Shown here piece after piece: positions 25,992 through 34,568 of a stretch of DNA of 64,000 bases (positions within the stretch are counted from its first letter, which is position 1; each line of letters begins with the position of its first letter). The notes beneath the pieces were generated by a model that did no database searches, had not been told where the DNA came from, and saw nothing but the letters and a program-made list of their open reading frames with translations. The position numbers and the translations under genes were made by a program. Source of the stretch: Acidisoma sp. L85 (GTDB lineage: Bacteria > Pseudomonadota > Alphaproteobacteria > Acetobacterales > Acetobacteraceae); NCBI RefSeq assembly GCF_009765865.1, contig NZ_LMUQ01000061.1:458022-522021 (forward strand), read 5' to 3'.

Positions 25992-27468
25992 CGGTCGCGG
26001 CCCGGACGATGGCCTCGGCGGTGGCTTCCACGCGATCGAAGAGTGCGGCGACACGACCGCGACGCATGACCAGCACGCGATCCGCCATGCCCAGCGCCTC
26101 CGGCAATTCCGATGTGACCATGATGATGCCGAGACCCTGCGCCACCATTTCCCCCATTAGCCGATAGACGGCGGTCTTGGCGCCGACATCGATGCCCTTG
26201 GTCGGCTCGTCCATGATGAGCACGCGGGGATGCGTCGCCAGCCATTTGGCGATCACGACCTTCTGCTGATTGCCGCCGGACAATTCTTCCAACCGCTGCG
26301 CGATGCCGGAGGTTTTGATCTGCAACTGCGAGACATATTCGTCCGCGAGTTTGCGTTCCTCGCCGCGTCGCGTGAAGCCGAAACCGGCGAGACGGGAGAG
26401 GCTGGGCAGCGCGATGTTGTCGTTGATCGAGAAACGCAGAATGCCACCGGAAATCTGCCGATCCTCCGGCACGAAACCGAGACCTTGGTCGATCGCGTCC
26501 TCGGGCGAACGGATGACGAGCTTGCGGCCCTCCAGCGTAACAGTGCCCGCATCGGCGCGGTTGAGGCCGAAGATGGTTTGCATGACCTCGCTGCGGCCAG
26601 CGCCGACGAGGCCGTAGACGCCGAGGATTTCGCCCCGTCTCAGCCCGAAGCTGACATCGGCGAATTCACGGCCGCGCGACAAACCTTCGACGCGGAAAAG
26701 CTCCTCGCCGATCGGCACGACGGCTTTGGGGAAAACCTGGTCAACCGAACGCCCGACCATCAGTGTGATAAGCTCGTCACGCCCGACATCGCTGACGAGG
26801 CCCTGCCCCACTGCCGCGCCGTCGCGGAAGACGGCGTAGCGGTCGGCGATTTCGAAGACCTCATCGAATTTGTGGCTGATGAAGAGGATCGCGCGGCCCT
26901 CCGCCTTCAGCCGGTGCACGATGGTGAAGAGTTCCGCGACCTCGCGATGCGAGAGCGCTGCCGTGGGCTCGTCCATGATCACAACACGCGCTTCGTGGGA
27001 CAGCGCGCGGGCGATCTGCACGAGGTGTTTCTGCGCGACGCTGAGCTGGCGCATCGGCATGGCGGGATCGATGCGCGGGTCCAGCTCGGCGAGCAGTTTG
27101 CTCGTCTGCCGCCGCATCTCCGCCCAATCGACCATGCCGTGGCGGCGCGGGCGTTCGGTGATGAAGATATTCTCGGCGACCGAGAGATCGTCGAAGACCA
27201 CCGCTTCCTGGTGGATGGCGCTGATGCCGAGTCGATTGGCGGCATCGGCGGAGGGGATGCGCACCACCTCGCCGCCGAGGGTGATGCTGCCCTCGTCGGC
27301 GTGATGCACACCGGTGAGGATTTTCACCAGCGTCGATTTGCCCGCACCGTTCTCGCCGATGAGCGCCGTCACCTCACCCGGATAGAGCGTGAGTTCGCCC
27401 TTCACCAGCGCACGCACGCCAGCGAAATGCTTGGTCACACCCGTCATGGTGAGGATCGGAGCGGTCAT
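25984..27468 (-). CDS. rhaT: Rhamnose ABC transporter ATP-binding protein (two ABC domains)
   Basis: A 494-residue tandem ATPase of the sugar importer class (as rhizobial RhaT; not the E. coli rhamnose-proton symporter of the same name). Domain 1 has Walker A GENGAGKSTLVK, the LSVAQKHLVQIARAL signature and Walker B VVIMDEPTAALS. Domain 2 has the usual degenerate Walker A (GLVGAGRSEVMQ) and an intact LSGGNQQKVVIAKWL followed by LIMDEPTKGIDVGAK. A 135-base gap holding a palindromic repeat separates it from rhaS, which may tune the high binding-protein to transporter ratio. Confidence 0.88.
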   Translation of the reverse strand: MTAPILTMTGVTKHFAGVRALVKGELTLYPGEVTALIGENGAGKSTLVKILTGVHHADEGSITLGGEVVRIPSADAANRLGISAIHQEAVVFDDLSVAENIFITERPRRHGMVDWAEMRRQTSKLLAELDPRIDPAMPMRQLSVAQKHLVQIARALSHEARVVIMDEPTAALSHREVAELFTIVHRLKAEGRAILFISHKFDEVFEIADRYAVFRDGAAVGQGLVSDVGRDELITLMVGRSVDQVFPKAVVPIGEELFRVEGLSRGREFADVSFGLRRGEILGVYGLVGAGRSEVMQTIFGLNRADAGTVTLEGRKLVIRSPEDAIDQGLGFVPEDRQISGGILRFSINDNIALPSLSRLAGFGFTRRGEERKLADEYVSQLQIKTSGIAQRLEELSGGNQQKVVIAKWLATHPRVLIMDEPTKGIDVGAKTAVYRLMGEMVAQGLGIIMVTSELPEALGMADRVLVMRRGRVAALFDRVEATAEAIVRAATDA

Positions 27469-27482
27469 CGTTGTGGCACCCC

Positions 27483-27563
27483 GTCATGCTCGGCGAAGGC
27501 CGGGCATCCATGCCTTTGTTGTGACGAAGAAGGCGTGGATGGCACGCCTTCGCGTGCCATGAC
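27483..27563. repeat. Palindromic intergenic repeat (REP/BIME-like), copy 2
   Basis: Same architecture as the copy at 6.3 kb: a left hairpin GTCATGCTCGGCGAAGGC..., an inner AAGGCGTGGAT arm and a right hairpin of GGCACG-CCTTCG-CGTGCC type ending in ATGAC. The outer ATGCTCGGC arm here is opposite a diverged ATGGCACG arm, so this copy is a hybrid of two hairpin types. It lies inside the rha operon between rhaS and rhaT, where an RNA hairpin could protect the rhaS message or attenuate downstream transcription. Confidence 0.8.
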
Positions 27564-27603
27564 GATTTGCATTGGCGAGGCTAAATTCACGAACGCGACT
27601 TCC

Positions 27604-28611
27604 TCAAAAAACCTTCGCGAACTGCTCGACGTTGGACTTGTCGTAGGTGAAGGGGACGGCCATCGCGCCGACACCCTTATCGTCGAAAGCGATGCTGCCC
27701 ATGCGGCCGGCAGGCAGGCTGGAGCCCGGACCCTTGGCGCCGCGCACCAAATCCACGGCGACCTCGATCGTCGCGTAGCCCAGATCGATCGGGTTCCAAA
27801 TCGCGAAGCTTTTGATGGAACCCGCCATCACATGGCCCGCGCATTCGGACGGCAGCCCAAGGCCAGTGACATAGACCTGGCCAACTTTCTTCGCATCCTC
27901 GACCGCCTTGGCGCTGGCGACGATGCCGACGGAGCTCGGCGAGACGATGACCTTGAGATCGGGGTATTTCTGCAGCAGCGCGGTGGCCTCGCGATAAGAA
28001 TCATCGGCGAGGTCGTTGCCATAGGTGATGGAGACGAGATCGAGGCCGGGGTAATTCGGCAAATCGCCCTTCATTACCGCGATCCAGGCATTCTGGTTGG
28101 TCGAAGTGGGCGTCGCGGAAACCAGCGCGATCTTGCCCTTGCCATCCGGCAGCGCCGCCGCCGCGAGCTTGTTGAGCGCCTTGCCGATCAGCTCATCCGA
28201 GGACGGCGCGAGATGGACAATGCGACCCTCGGGGCTCACCGCGGAATCATAGGAGATCACCTTGATCCCCCGTGCGAGCGCGCGCTTGCACACCGGCACC
28301 AGCGCATCGGGGTCATTGGCGGAAATGGCGATCGCATCGACATGCTGCGCGATGAGCGCCTGAATGACCTCGATCTGGCCCTCTGCCGTGGTCGTGGTGG
28401 GACCGGTGAAGATCACCTGCACGTCGCCCAGCGCCTTGGCGGCTTCGTTGGCACCCTTGTCGACGGCGACAAAAAAGCCATTGCCGAGCGATTTCGCGAC
28501 GAGGCCGACACGGATTGTGCCGGCGGCGCGGGCGCGGCTCGATATCGCGGCAGGTAGCGTCGCGGCGGCCGCCATCATGGCACCAGTCTTCAAAAGCGTT
28601 CTGCGATCCAT
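27604..28611 (-). CDS. rhaS: Rhamnose ABC transporter substrate-binding protein
   Basis: A 335-residue periplasmic sugar-binding protein (Peripla_BP_4). MDRRTLLKTGAMMAAAATL through SSRARA is an export signal with a twin-arginine pair. The mature part begins IRVGLVAKSLGNGFFVAVDKGANEAAKAL, and the hinge and binding-loop patterns IQALIAQHVDAIAISANDPDAL and SPSSVGIVASAKAVEDA follow. Gene order (regulator, binding protein, ATPase, permeases, mutarotase, kinase) matches the rhizobial rhamnose operon. This RhaS is unrelated to the AraC-type RhaS regulator of E. coli. Confidence 0.88.
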   Translation of the reverse strand: MDRRTLLKTGAMMAAAATLPAAISSRARAAGTIRVGLVAKSLGNGFFVAVDKGANEAAKALGDVQVIFTGPTTTTAEGQIEVIQALIAQHVDAIAISANDPDALVPVCKRALARGIKVISYDSAVSPEGRIVHLAPSSDELIGKALNKLAAAALPDGKGKIALVSATPTSTNQNAWIAVMKGDLPNYPGLDLVSITYGNDLADDSYREATALLQKYPDLKVIVSPSSVGIVASAKAVEDAKKVGQVYVTGLGLPSECAGHVMAGSIKSFAIWNPIDLGYATIEVAVDLVRGAKGPGSSLPAGRMGSIAFDDKGVGAMAVPFTYDKSNVEQFAKVF

Positions 28612-28679
28612 GTCGTTTCCCCTGAGTTTCTTGAAGTCACGCGGTTCTTGCAGGCACGTTCTCTCAGATGCACGCGCCG

Positions 28680-29489
28680 TCAGGCAACATGCAGCAACTC
28701 TCCGCCCGCTGCGCCCTCGGCCGAGACGGTGATGACCGTCACGCCGGCATCGCGCAGCATCTGCAATTCCTCCTCGGCGGCGCCGGCATCGGTGATGACC
28801 GTCGCGATACGCGCCAGCGGCACCACGACCATGGCGGAACGCTGCCGCAATTTGCGGCTATCCGCCATGATCACCAGCCGCTCGGCGCATTCCAGCAGCT
28901 TCATCTCCGCCTGAACAATGAGCGGATCGGTTTCCATCATCCCGAAACTATTGAGGCCGAAGCAGCCGGTGAACAGCATGCTGCCCCAAAAATGCTTGGT
29001 GGTGTCATTGGCGAAAGGGCTCAGCACAACGCCCTGCTCGGGATAGATCGTGCCGCCGGGAATGGTGATGCGGTTGCGGCTCCGGCGCATGAGTTCGGTG
29101 GCGATCGGAAAGGAATTGGTCAGGATGTCCAGCGTGCGGTCCGCGAGAAACTCCACCATGCGATAGGTGGTGGTGCCGCCATTGATCACCACGCTGTCGC
29201 CATCACCGATCAGCGCCGCCGCCGCGCGGGCAATGGCGCGCTTTTCAGCGAAGCAGACCGCCTCCTCCACCGCAAAGTGCCGGGCGCCTAAGTGAGTCTG
29301 GTGGCGCGGGTGGATCGCCTCGGCGCCACCGCGCACGCGCCGCACCTCGCCGCGATCGGCCATGGCGGCGATATCGCGGCGGATCGTGGCTTCCGAGGCC
29401 TCAAGCAAATCCACCAGCTCGGCGATCGCTACCACGGAGCGATCCTCGACCAGCCCACGGATTATACGATGGCGCTCAGTTTCGAGCAT
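28680..29489 (-). CDS. rhaR: DeoR-family regulator of rhamnose catabolism
   Basis: A 269-residue repressor. Residues 1-57 are the DeoR helix-turn-helix: ETERHRIIRGLVEDRSVVAI, then LVDLLEASEATIRRDIAAMA. The rest is the sugar-phosphate-sensing DeoR C-terminal domain (DSVVINGGTTTYRMVEFLADR, TNSFPIATELM, GGTIYPEQGVVLSPF). It is the first gene of the leftward rha operon and divergent from rhaD. Three tandem 10-base repeats sit in the shared gap as a likely operator. By analogy with the rhizobial system the inducer would be a rhamnose catabolite. Confidence 0.85.
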   Translation of the reverse strand: MLETERHRIIRGLVEDRSVVAIAELVDLLEASEATIRRDIAAMADRGEVRRVRGGAEAIHPRHQTHLGARHFAVEEAVCFAEKRAIARAAAALIGDGDSVVINGGTTTYRMVEFLADRTLDILTNSFPIATELMRRSRNRITIPGGTIYPEQGVVLSPFANDTTKHFWGSMLFTGCFGLNSFGMMETDPLIVQAEMKLLECAERLVIMADSRKLRQRSAMVVVPLARIATVITDAGAAEEELQMLRDAGVTVITVSAEGAAGGELLHVA

Positions 29490-29550
29490 CCCAGACGTGT
29501 TCCCTCTCGAATTACTCCCAGGAAGCGGGAAGTCCTTCCGAAGGTCAAGC

Positions 29551-29580
29551 GAAAATGACGGAAAATGACGGAAAATGATT
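29551..29580. promoter_or_regulatory. Triple direct repeat, candidate RhaR operator
   Basis: GAAAATGACG occurs twice in tandem, followed by GAAAATGATT: three copies of GAAAATGA at exactly 10-base spacing, about one helical turn. It is in the 169-base gap between divergent rhaR and rhaD. DeoR-family repressors often bind tandem TTTC-type repeats (TCATTTTC on the other strand here), so control of both directions from one site is plausible. Confidence 0.6.
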
Positions 29581-29658
29581 GAAGCCTGTTACGGGCGGGG
29601 GTAGGAATGGCGCGCCGTAGGGAGCAATCCTGGCGGCCACATGCGGGAGGATACAAGA

Positions 29659-31767
29659 ATGGACGTCGCGGAGCGCGGCTTGCTGCTCGAGAATCGCTGG
29701 GACGATGCCGTCGCGGCCTCGCTGAGCCCGGAGGCGCTTCTGGTCTATCGCTCGAACCTGCTCGGCTCGGATAAGCGCATCACCAATTACGGCGGCGGCA
29801 ATACCTCGTCCAAGCTCGACGAGCGTGATCCGCTGACCGGCGAGACGGTCAAAGTGCTCTGGGTCAAGGGCTCGGGCGGCGATATCGGCAGCATGAGGCT
29901 GGATGGTTTCGCGACGCTCTACATGGACAAGCTTATCTCCCTGCAAGCAATTTATAAGAGCGACGCGCAGGAAGACGAGATGGTGGGGCTTTATAACCAC
30001 TGCACCTTCAATCTCAATCCACGCGCCACCAGCATCGACACGGCGCTGCACGGCTTCATCGATCGCCCGCATGTCGATCACGTGCATCCAGACGCTATCA
30101 TCGCCATTGCCGCTTCCGCCGATAGCCGCAAGCTCACGCAAGAAATCTACGGCGATACCGTGGGCTGGGTGCCCTGGCGCCGGCCGGGTTTCGAGCTTGG
30201 GCTTTGGCTGAAGAAGTTCACCGAGGAAAATCCCAAGGCGCGCGGCCTCGTTCTCGAAGCGCATGGGCTTTTCACTTGGGGCGATACGCAGAAGGAATGC
30301 TACGAGACCACGCTCGACGTCATCAATCGCGCGACCGAATTTCTGACGAAACACAGCGCCGGCAAATCAGCCTTCGGCGGCGAGCGGATCAAATCCGCCA
30401 TGCCGGAGAAGCGGCGTGCGGTGGCGGCGGGGCTGATGCCGGTGATCCGTGGCCTTATCAGCAAGAACGGTCCATTCAAGCTCGGCCATTTCGACGACTC
30501 GCCGGAGGTTCTGGAATTCGTCGGCAGCCGGGATCTGGCTACACTGGCGCCGCTCGGTACTTCCTGCCCCGACCATTTCCTGCGCACCAAGATCGCACCG
30601 CTTGTGCTCGATTTCGACCCCGGGACGCAGGAGGTCGCCGATCTGCTGCCGGGCCTGCCCGAGGCGCTGGAAACCTATCGCGAGGGCTATGCCGCTTATT
30701 ACAATCGCTGCAAGCGGGCCAATAGCCCGGCCATGCGTGACCCCAATGCGGTGGTCTACCTCATTCCCGGCATCGGCATGCTGACCTTTGCCGCCGACAA
30801 GGCGACGGCGCGGATCGCCGGCGAGTTCTACCGCAACGCCATCAATGTGATGCGTGGCGCCACCACGGTCTCCGTCTATCGCGGCCTGCCGGAGCAGGAG
30901 GCTTTCGACATCGAATATTGGCTGCTGGAGGAAGCGAAGCTTCAGCGCATGCCGAAACCCCGAGCCCTGGCCGGCAAGGTCGCCTTCATTACCGGCGGCG
31001 CCGGTGGCATCGGCATGGCTTCGGCGCGGCGGCTGATGCAGGATGGCGCCTGCGTCGTGCTCTGCGATATCGATCGCGGGGTATTGGAAACCTCGCGCGG
31101 CGAATTGGCGAAAAGCTTTGGCGCCGATGCGGTCAGCACCGTTTGGGCCGATGTCACGAAGGAGGATGCGCTGGTCGCCGCCTTCCATGAAGCGGCGGCG
31201 GCTTTCGGCGGCCTCGATATTTGCGTCTGCAATGCCGGCATCGCATCGGCCTCGCCTTTGGAGGACACAACGCTCGCGATCTGGCAGAAGAATATCGACA
31301 TCCTCGCGACCGGCTATTTCCTGACCTCGCGCGAGGCCTTCCGCACGATGAAGGAGCAGGGTCTCGGCGGCTCCATCATCATGATCGCCAGTAAGAACGC
31401 GCTCGTCGCGTCGCCCGGCGCCGCCGCCTATTGCACCGCCAAGGCCTCGGAACTGCATCTCTCCCGCTGCGTCGCGCTGGAAGGCGCGCCCTTCGGCATC
31501 CGCTCCAATGTCGTCAATCCGGACGCCGTGCTGCGTGGGTCGCGCATTTGGAAAGGCGAATGGGGCGAGCAGCGGGCGGCCAGCTACAAGACGGAATCCT
31601 TCGACGATCTGGAAGCGGTGTATCGCGAGCGGTCCCTGCTCAAACGCAGCGTCTATCCCGAGGATATCGCCGAGGGCGTTGCTTTCTTCGCCTCCGAGAT
31701 TTCCTCCAAATCCACCGGCAACATCATCAATGTCGATGCCGGCAATGCCAACGCCTTTACCCGGTGA
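29659..31767 (+). CDS. rhaD: Bifunctional rhamnulose-1-phosphate aldolase / short-chain dehydrogenase
   Basis: A 702-residue fusion. The N-terminal ~420 residues are a class II aldolase/adducin domain with zinc-ligand motif DHVHPDAI and the later LEAHGLFTWG His; it would split L-rhamnulose-1-phosphate into DHAP and L-lactaldehyde. From about 430 comes an SDR domain: TGGAGGIGMASA cofactor loop, CNAG motif and the catalytic YxxxK in AAYCTAKASELH. In RhaEW-type relatives of Bacillus and Chloroflexus the second domain oxidises lactaldehyde to L-lactate. The ATG is 8 bases after GGGAGG; an ATG six codons earlier is less well placed. It is first of a rightward operon with rhaI. Confidence 0.9.
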   Translation: MDVAERGLLLENRWDDAVAASLSPEALLVYRSNLLGSDKRITNYGGGNTSSKLDERDPLTGETVKVLWVKGSGGDIGSMRLDGFATLYMDKLISLQAIYKSDAQEDEMVGLYNHCTFNLNPRATSIDTALHGFIDRPHVDHVHPDAIIAIAASADSRKLTQEIYGDTVGWVPWRRPGFELGLWLKKFTEENPKARGLVLEAHGLFTWGDTQKECYETTLDVINRATEFLTKHSAGKSAFGGERIKSAMPEKRRAVAAGLMPVIRGLISKNGPFKLGHFDDSPEVLEFVGSRDLATLAPLGTSCPDHFLRTKIAPLVLDFDPGTQEVADLLPGLPEALETYREGYAAYYNRCKRANSPAMRDPNAVVYLIPGIGMLTFAADKATARIAGEFYRNAINVMRGATTVSVYRGLPEQEAFDIEYWLLEEAKLQRMPKPRALAGKVAFITGGAGGIGMASARRLMQDGACVVLCDIDRGVLETSRGELAKSFGADAVSTVWADVTKEDALVAAFHEAAAAFGGLDICVCNAGIASASPLEDTTLAIWQKNIDILATGYFLTSREAFRTMKEQGLGGSIIMIASKNALVASPGAAAYCTAKASELHLSRCVALEGAPFGIRSNVVNPDAVLRGSRIWKGEWGEQRAASYKTESFDDLEAVYRERSLLKRSVYPEDIAEGVAFFASEISSKSTGNIINVDAGNANAFTR

Positions 31768-31772
31768 GCATC

Positions 31773-33083
31773 ATGGATCAGGTCACAACCCCCGCACTCG
31801 ACCAGGATTTTTTGGCCCAGCAGAATGCGCCGCTGACGGCAGCGCTTGACGACGAATACGACGCGCTCGGCCGCGCGCTGCAGCGCCGCGGCATCGATAT
31901 CGAGCGCATCACCGATACCGTCTCGGCTTTCGCCGTCGCGGTGCCGAGCTGGGGCGTGGGTTCCGGCGGCACACGTTTCGCGCGCTTTCCGATGGGCGGC
32001 GAGCCGCGCGGCATCTTCGACAAGCTGGAGGATTGCGCTGTCGTGAACCGCATGACGGGTGCCACCCCCACCGTGTCGCCGCATTTCCCCTGGGACGAAA
32101 CCACGGATATGGCGGCGGTGCGGGAGGCGGCGTCCTCGCTCGGTCTCGGCTTTGATGCCGTCAATTCCAATACTTTCCAGGATCATCCCGGGAATACGCT
32201 GCATCCGCTGTCGTATAAATACGGCAGTCTTAGCCACACGGATCCGGCGGTGCGGGCGCAGGCCGTGGCGCATAACATCCGCTGCGCCGAATTGGGTGAG
32301 GTGCTTGGCTCCAAGTCGCTCACGGTATGGATTGGCGATGGCGCCAACTTCCCCGGCCAGCAGCATTTCGGCCGCGCCTTCGAGCGTTATATCGAGAGCG
32401 CCAAGGCGATCTATGCGGGCATCCCCGGCGACTGGAAGCTGTTCCTGGAACATAAGATGTTCGAGCCGGCTTTCTACGCGACCGTGATCCAAGATTGGGG
32501 TTCTTCGTTGCTGGCGGCCCAGGCGATAGGCGAGCGGGCGCTGTGCTTGGTCGATCTCGGGCATCATGCGCCGAATGTGAATATTGAGATGATCGTTTCC
32601 CGGCTTATCCATGCGGGGAAGCTTGCCGGCTTCCACTTCAACGATTCGAAATATGGTGATGACGATCTGGATGCGGGGGCGATTGAGCCTTACCGGCTGT
32701 TCCTGGTCTTCAACGAGTTGGTTGAGGCGGCGCGCGCCGATGCCGGTTTCGCGCCCTCCTATATGCTCGACCAGTCGCATAACGTGACCGATCCGATCGA
32801 GAGCCTGATGACCAGCGCGGTCGAGGTGCAGCGCGCCTTCGCTCAGGCGCTGCTGGTGGATCGCGGCGCGCTGGACGGCTTCCAGGACGCCAACGACCCG
32901 ATGATGGCGAGCCAGACGCTCAAGCGCGCTTTCACGACCGACGTACAGCCGATCCTGGCGATGGCGCGGTCCCGCAAGGGCAGCGCCATCGACCCGGTGG
33001 CCGCTTACCGCGCGAGCGGGTATCGCGCGGCGGTGACGCGGATCCGGCCGGCGAAGAGCGGGGGGTCGGGGGGGATCGTGTAG
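31773..33083 (+). CDS. rhaI: L-rhamnose isomerase (RhaI-type sugar isomerase)
   Basis: A 436-residue metal-dependent TIM-barrel isomerase converting L-rhamnose to L-rhamnulose. Metal ligands are seen as LEHKMFEP (Glu), LVDLGHHAPNVN (Asp), FHFNDSKYGDDDLD (His, Asp) and MLDQSHNVTDP (Asp). This belongs to the Pseudomonas/rhizobial RhaI lineage rather than E. coli RhaA. It starts five bases after rhaD; a GTG three codons earlier is an alternative. The C-terminal IRPAKSGGSGGIV is a short flexible tail. Confidence 0.9.
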   Translation: MDQVTTPALDQDFLAQQNAPLTAALDDEYDALGRALQRRGIDIERITDTVSAFAVAVPSWGVGSGGTRFARFPMGGEPRGIFDKLEDCAVVNRMTGATPTVSPHFPWDETTDMAAVREAASSLGLGFDAVNSNTFQDHPGNTLHPLSYKYGSLSHTDPAVRAQAVAHNIRCAELGEVLGSKSLTVWIGDGANFPGQQHFGRAFERYIESAKAIYAGIPGDWKLFLEHKMFEPAFYATVIQDWGSSLLAAQAIGERALCLVDLGHHAPNVNIEMIVSRLIHAGKLAGFHFNDSKYGDDDLDAGAIEPYRLFLVFNELVEAARADAGFAPSYMLDQSHNVTDPIESLMTSAVEVQRAFAQALLVDRGALDGFQDANDPMMASQTLKRAFTTDVQPILAMARSRKGSAIDPVAAYRASGYRAAVTRIRPAKSGGSGGIV

Positions 33084-33192
33084 GGAGAGCTACGAGCTAT
33101 AAAAGCCAAGTAGCATTCGGCAAGCTTTTGTTAGGAATGAGAAGCTAATTTGACCATTGTCATGGGAGTGGGCGCGGTTGGCCGGGTACAGA

Positions 33193-33579
33193 GTGGATAA
33201 CGCTGCCGACCGCTATTTGCTGATTAATATTCCCTCCCCCTATTTCAACCCATATGGAGAAAAGGAACTCGACCTCTTTAAGACCTATATTGTTCCTAAT
33301 CCGGCTTTTGTGGGTTTGCCGCCTCCCCCACCGCCAAGGATCAATTTCTCTCAAAGCCCCGCCTCTCCGCATTCTTTGCCCTGCAGTCCAATCAACAACG
33401 GCTACCCCTTCATCGATCGGCCGAGCACTTTTATCTACGAGAGCATCGGGAGCATGTACAATGTCCTTCCGACGGAGCAGCCAACCTCATCTATCAATTG
33501 GCGGAAGACTTCTCACGTCCGGTTTCACGATAGGGTTTGGGCTCTCTGGCACAATATGCGTATCCGCTGGGGTCGGTAG
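33193..33579 (+). CDS. Unrecognised Pro-rich small ORF in the rhaI-hydrolase gap
   Basis: A possible 128-residue protein (GTG start; a TTG 12 codons upstream is the earliest possible, right after a stop). It reads DNAADRYLLINIPSPYFNPYG, then GLPPPPPPRINFSQSPASPH and NNGYPFIDRPSTFIYESIG, which looks protein-like but matches no family I know. The 610-base gap holding it is clearly lower in GC than its surroundings, suggesting recent arrival. No good ribosome site is visible. An overlapping frame is also open here as an upstream extension of the next gene, so coding status is doubtful. Nothing else is recognisable in this gap. Confidence 0.3.
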   Translation: MDNAADRYLLINIPSPYFNPYGEKELDLFKTYIVPNPAFVGLPPPPPPRINFSQSPASPHSLPCSPINNGYPFIDRPSTFIYESIGSMYNVLPTEQPTSSINWRKTSHVRFHDRVWALWHNMRIRWGR

Positions 33580-33694
33580 CGCCGCGTTGAAGCGCCGTTT
33601 CCCGACCTTGCCCTTCAGCCGCGAGGCGCCGATATTCCCCAGAGAACGGGTGCCCGACGGGGCCCCGGGGCATGTCACCAGGGAACGCCAGACC

Positions 33695-34558
33695 ATGAAA
33701 CTGCTGCGATACGGCCCGATCGGGGCGGAGATGCCCGGCCTGCTGGATGCCGAGGGTCAGATCCGTGATCTCTCCCTCCACGTGTCCGATATCGGGCCGG
33801 TGCAGCTTTCGCCTGCCTCGCTCGACCGGCTGCGGGCGATCGACCCCAAAAGCCTGCCGCTGGTGCATGGTTCGCCACGCATTGGCGTGCCGGTTTCGGG
33901 CATCGGCAAGTTCATCGCGATCGGTCTCAACTTCGCCGACCACGCCGCGGAATCCAACGCGCCGATCCCCAAGGAGCCGATCGTCTTCACGAAGGCGATC
34001 ACCTCCCTCACCGGCCCGAATGACGAGGTCATCATCCCCAAGGATTCCGTGAAATCGGATTGGGAAGTCGAACTCGGCATCATCATCGGCAGCAAGTGCC
34101 AGCATGTGCCGGAGGCCGAGGCCCTGAAGCACGTCGCGGGCTTCTGCGTCGTCAATGACGTCTCGGAGCGCGAGTGGCAGATCGAGCGTGGCGGCACCTG
34201 GGACAAGGGCAAGGGCGCCGATACCTTCGGGCCCACCGGCCCCTGGCTCGTCACCCCCGATGAGGTGGGCGATGTACAGGCGCTCGATATGTGGCTCGAC
34301 CTCAACGGCAAGCGCCGGCAAACGGGCAATACGCGGACGATGATTTTCGGCGCGGCCCATCTGGTCAGCTATGTGAGCCGCTTCATCACGCTGCTGCCCG
34401 GCGACCTCATCACGACGGGCACCCCGCCCGGCGTCGGCATGGGTGTGAAGCCCGAGCCGGTCTATCTCAAGCCCGGCGATGTGATGACTCTCGGCGTCTC
34501 GAAGCTGGGCGAGCAGCGCCAGGTGGTTCGGGCCTGGACGCCAGCGGATATCGCCTGA
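33695..34558 (+). CDS. Fumarylacetoacetase-family hydrolase, likely 2,4-diketo-3-deoxy-L-fuconate/rhamnonate type
   Basis: A 287-residue FAH-fold enzyme. The Mg ligands appear in KSDWEVELGIIIG (two Glu) and VVNDVSEREWQ (Asp); SHR-like GLNFADHAAES, GPTGPWLVTPDE and ITTGTPPGVGMG are typical of the 2,4-diketo-3-deoxy-L-fuconate hydrolase branch (LRA6 in rhamnose diketo pathways), which releases pyruvate and L-lactate. Ureidoglycolate-lyase-labelled homologues are close, so the label is tentative. Placed between rhaI and lutA, a lactate-producing reaction makes sense. The start is the ATG of MKLLRYG; the frame upstream is open but looks unlike protein. Confidence 0.82.
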   Translation: MKLLRYGPIGAEMPGLLDAEGQIRDLSLHVSDIGPVQLSPASLDRLRAIDPKSLPLVHGSPRIGVPVSGIGKFIAIGLNFADHAAESNAPIPKEPIVFTKAITSLTGPNDEVIIPKDSVKSDWEVELGIIIGSKCQHVPEAEALKHVAGFCVVNDVSEREWQIERGGTWDKGKGADTFGPTGPWLVTPDEVGDVQALDMWLDLNGKRRQTGNTRTMIFGAAHLVSYVSRFITLLPGDLITTGTPPGVGMGVKPEPVYLKPGDVMTLGVSKLGEQRQVVRAWTPADIA

Positions 34559-34568
34559 AGACCTGAGC

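Noticed and set aside
26230-28557. A 775-codon open frame on the + strand opposite rhaT and rhaS
   Set aside because: It is the mirror of strongly conserved genes on the other strand; its product is Asp/His/Arg-rich without any recognisable domain, a normal by-product of high GC.
33254-33694. N-terminal extension of the FAH-family hydrolase (open frame upstream of its ATG)
   Set aside because: The hydrolase family starts at MKLLRYG; the extension is Ser/Arg/Leu-rich, unlike anything in the family, and overlaps a low-GC gap.
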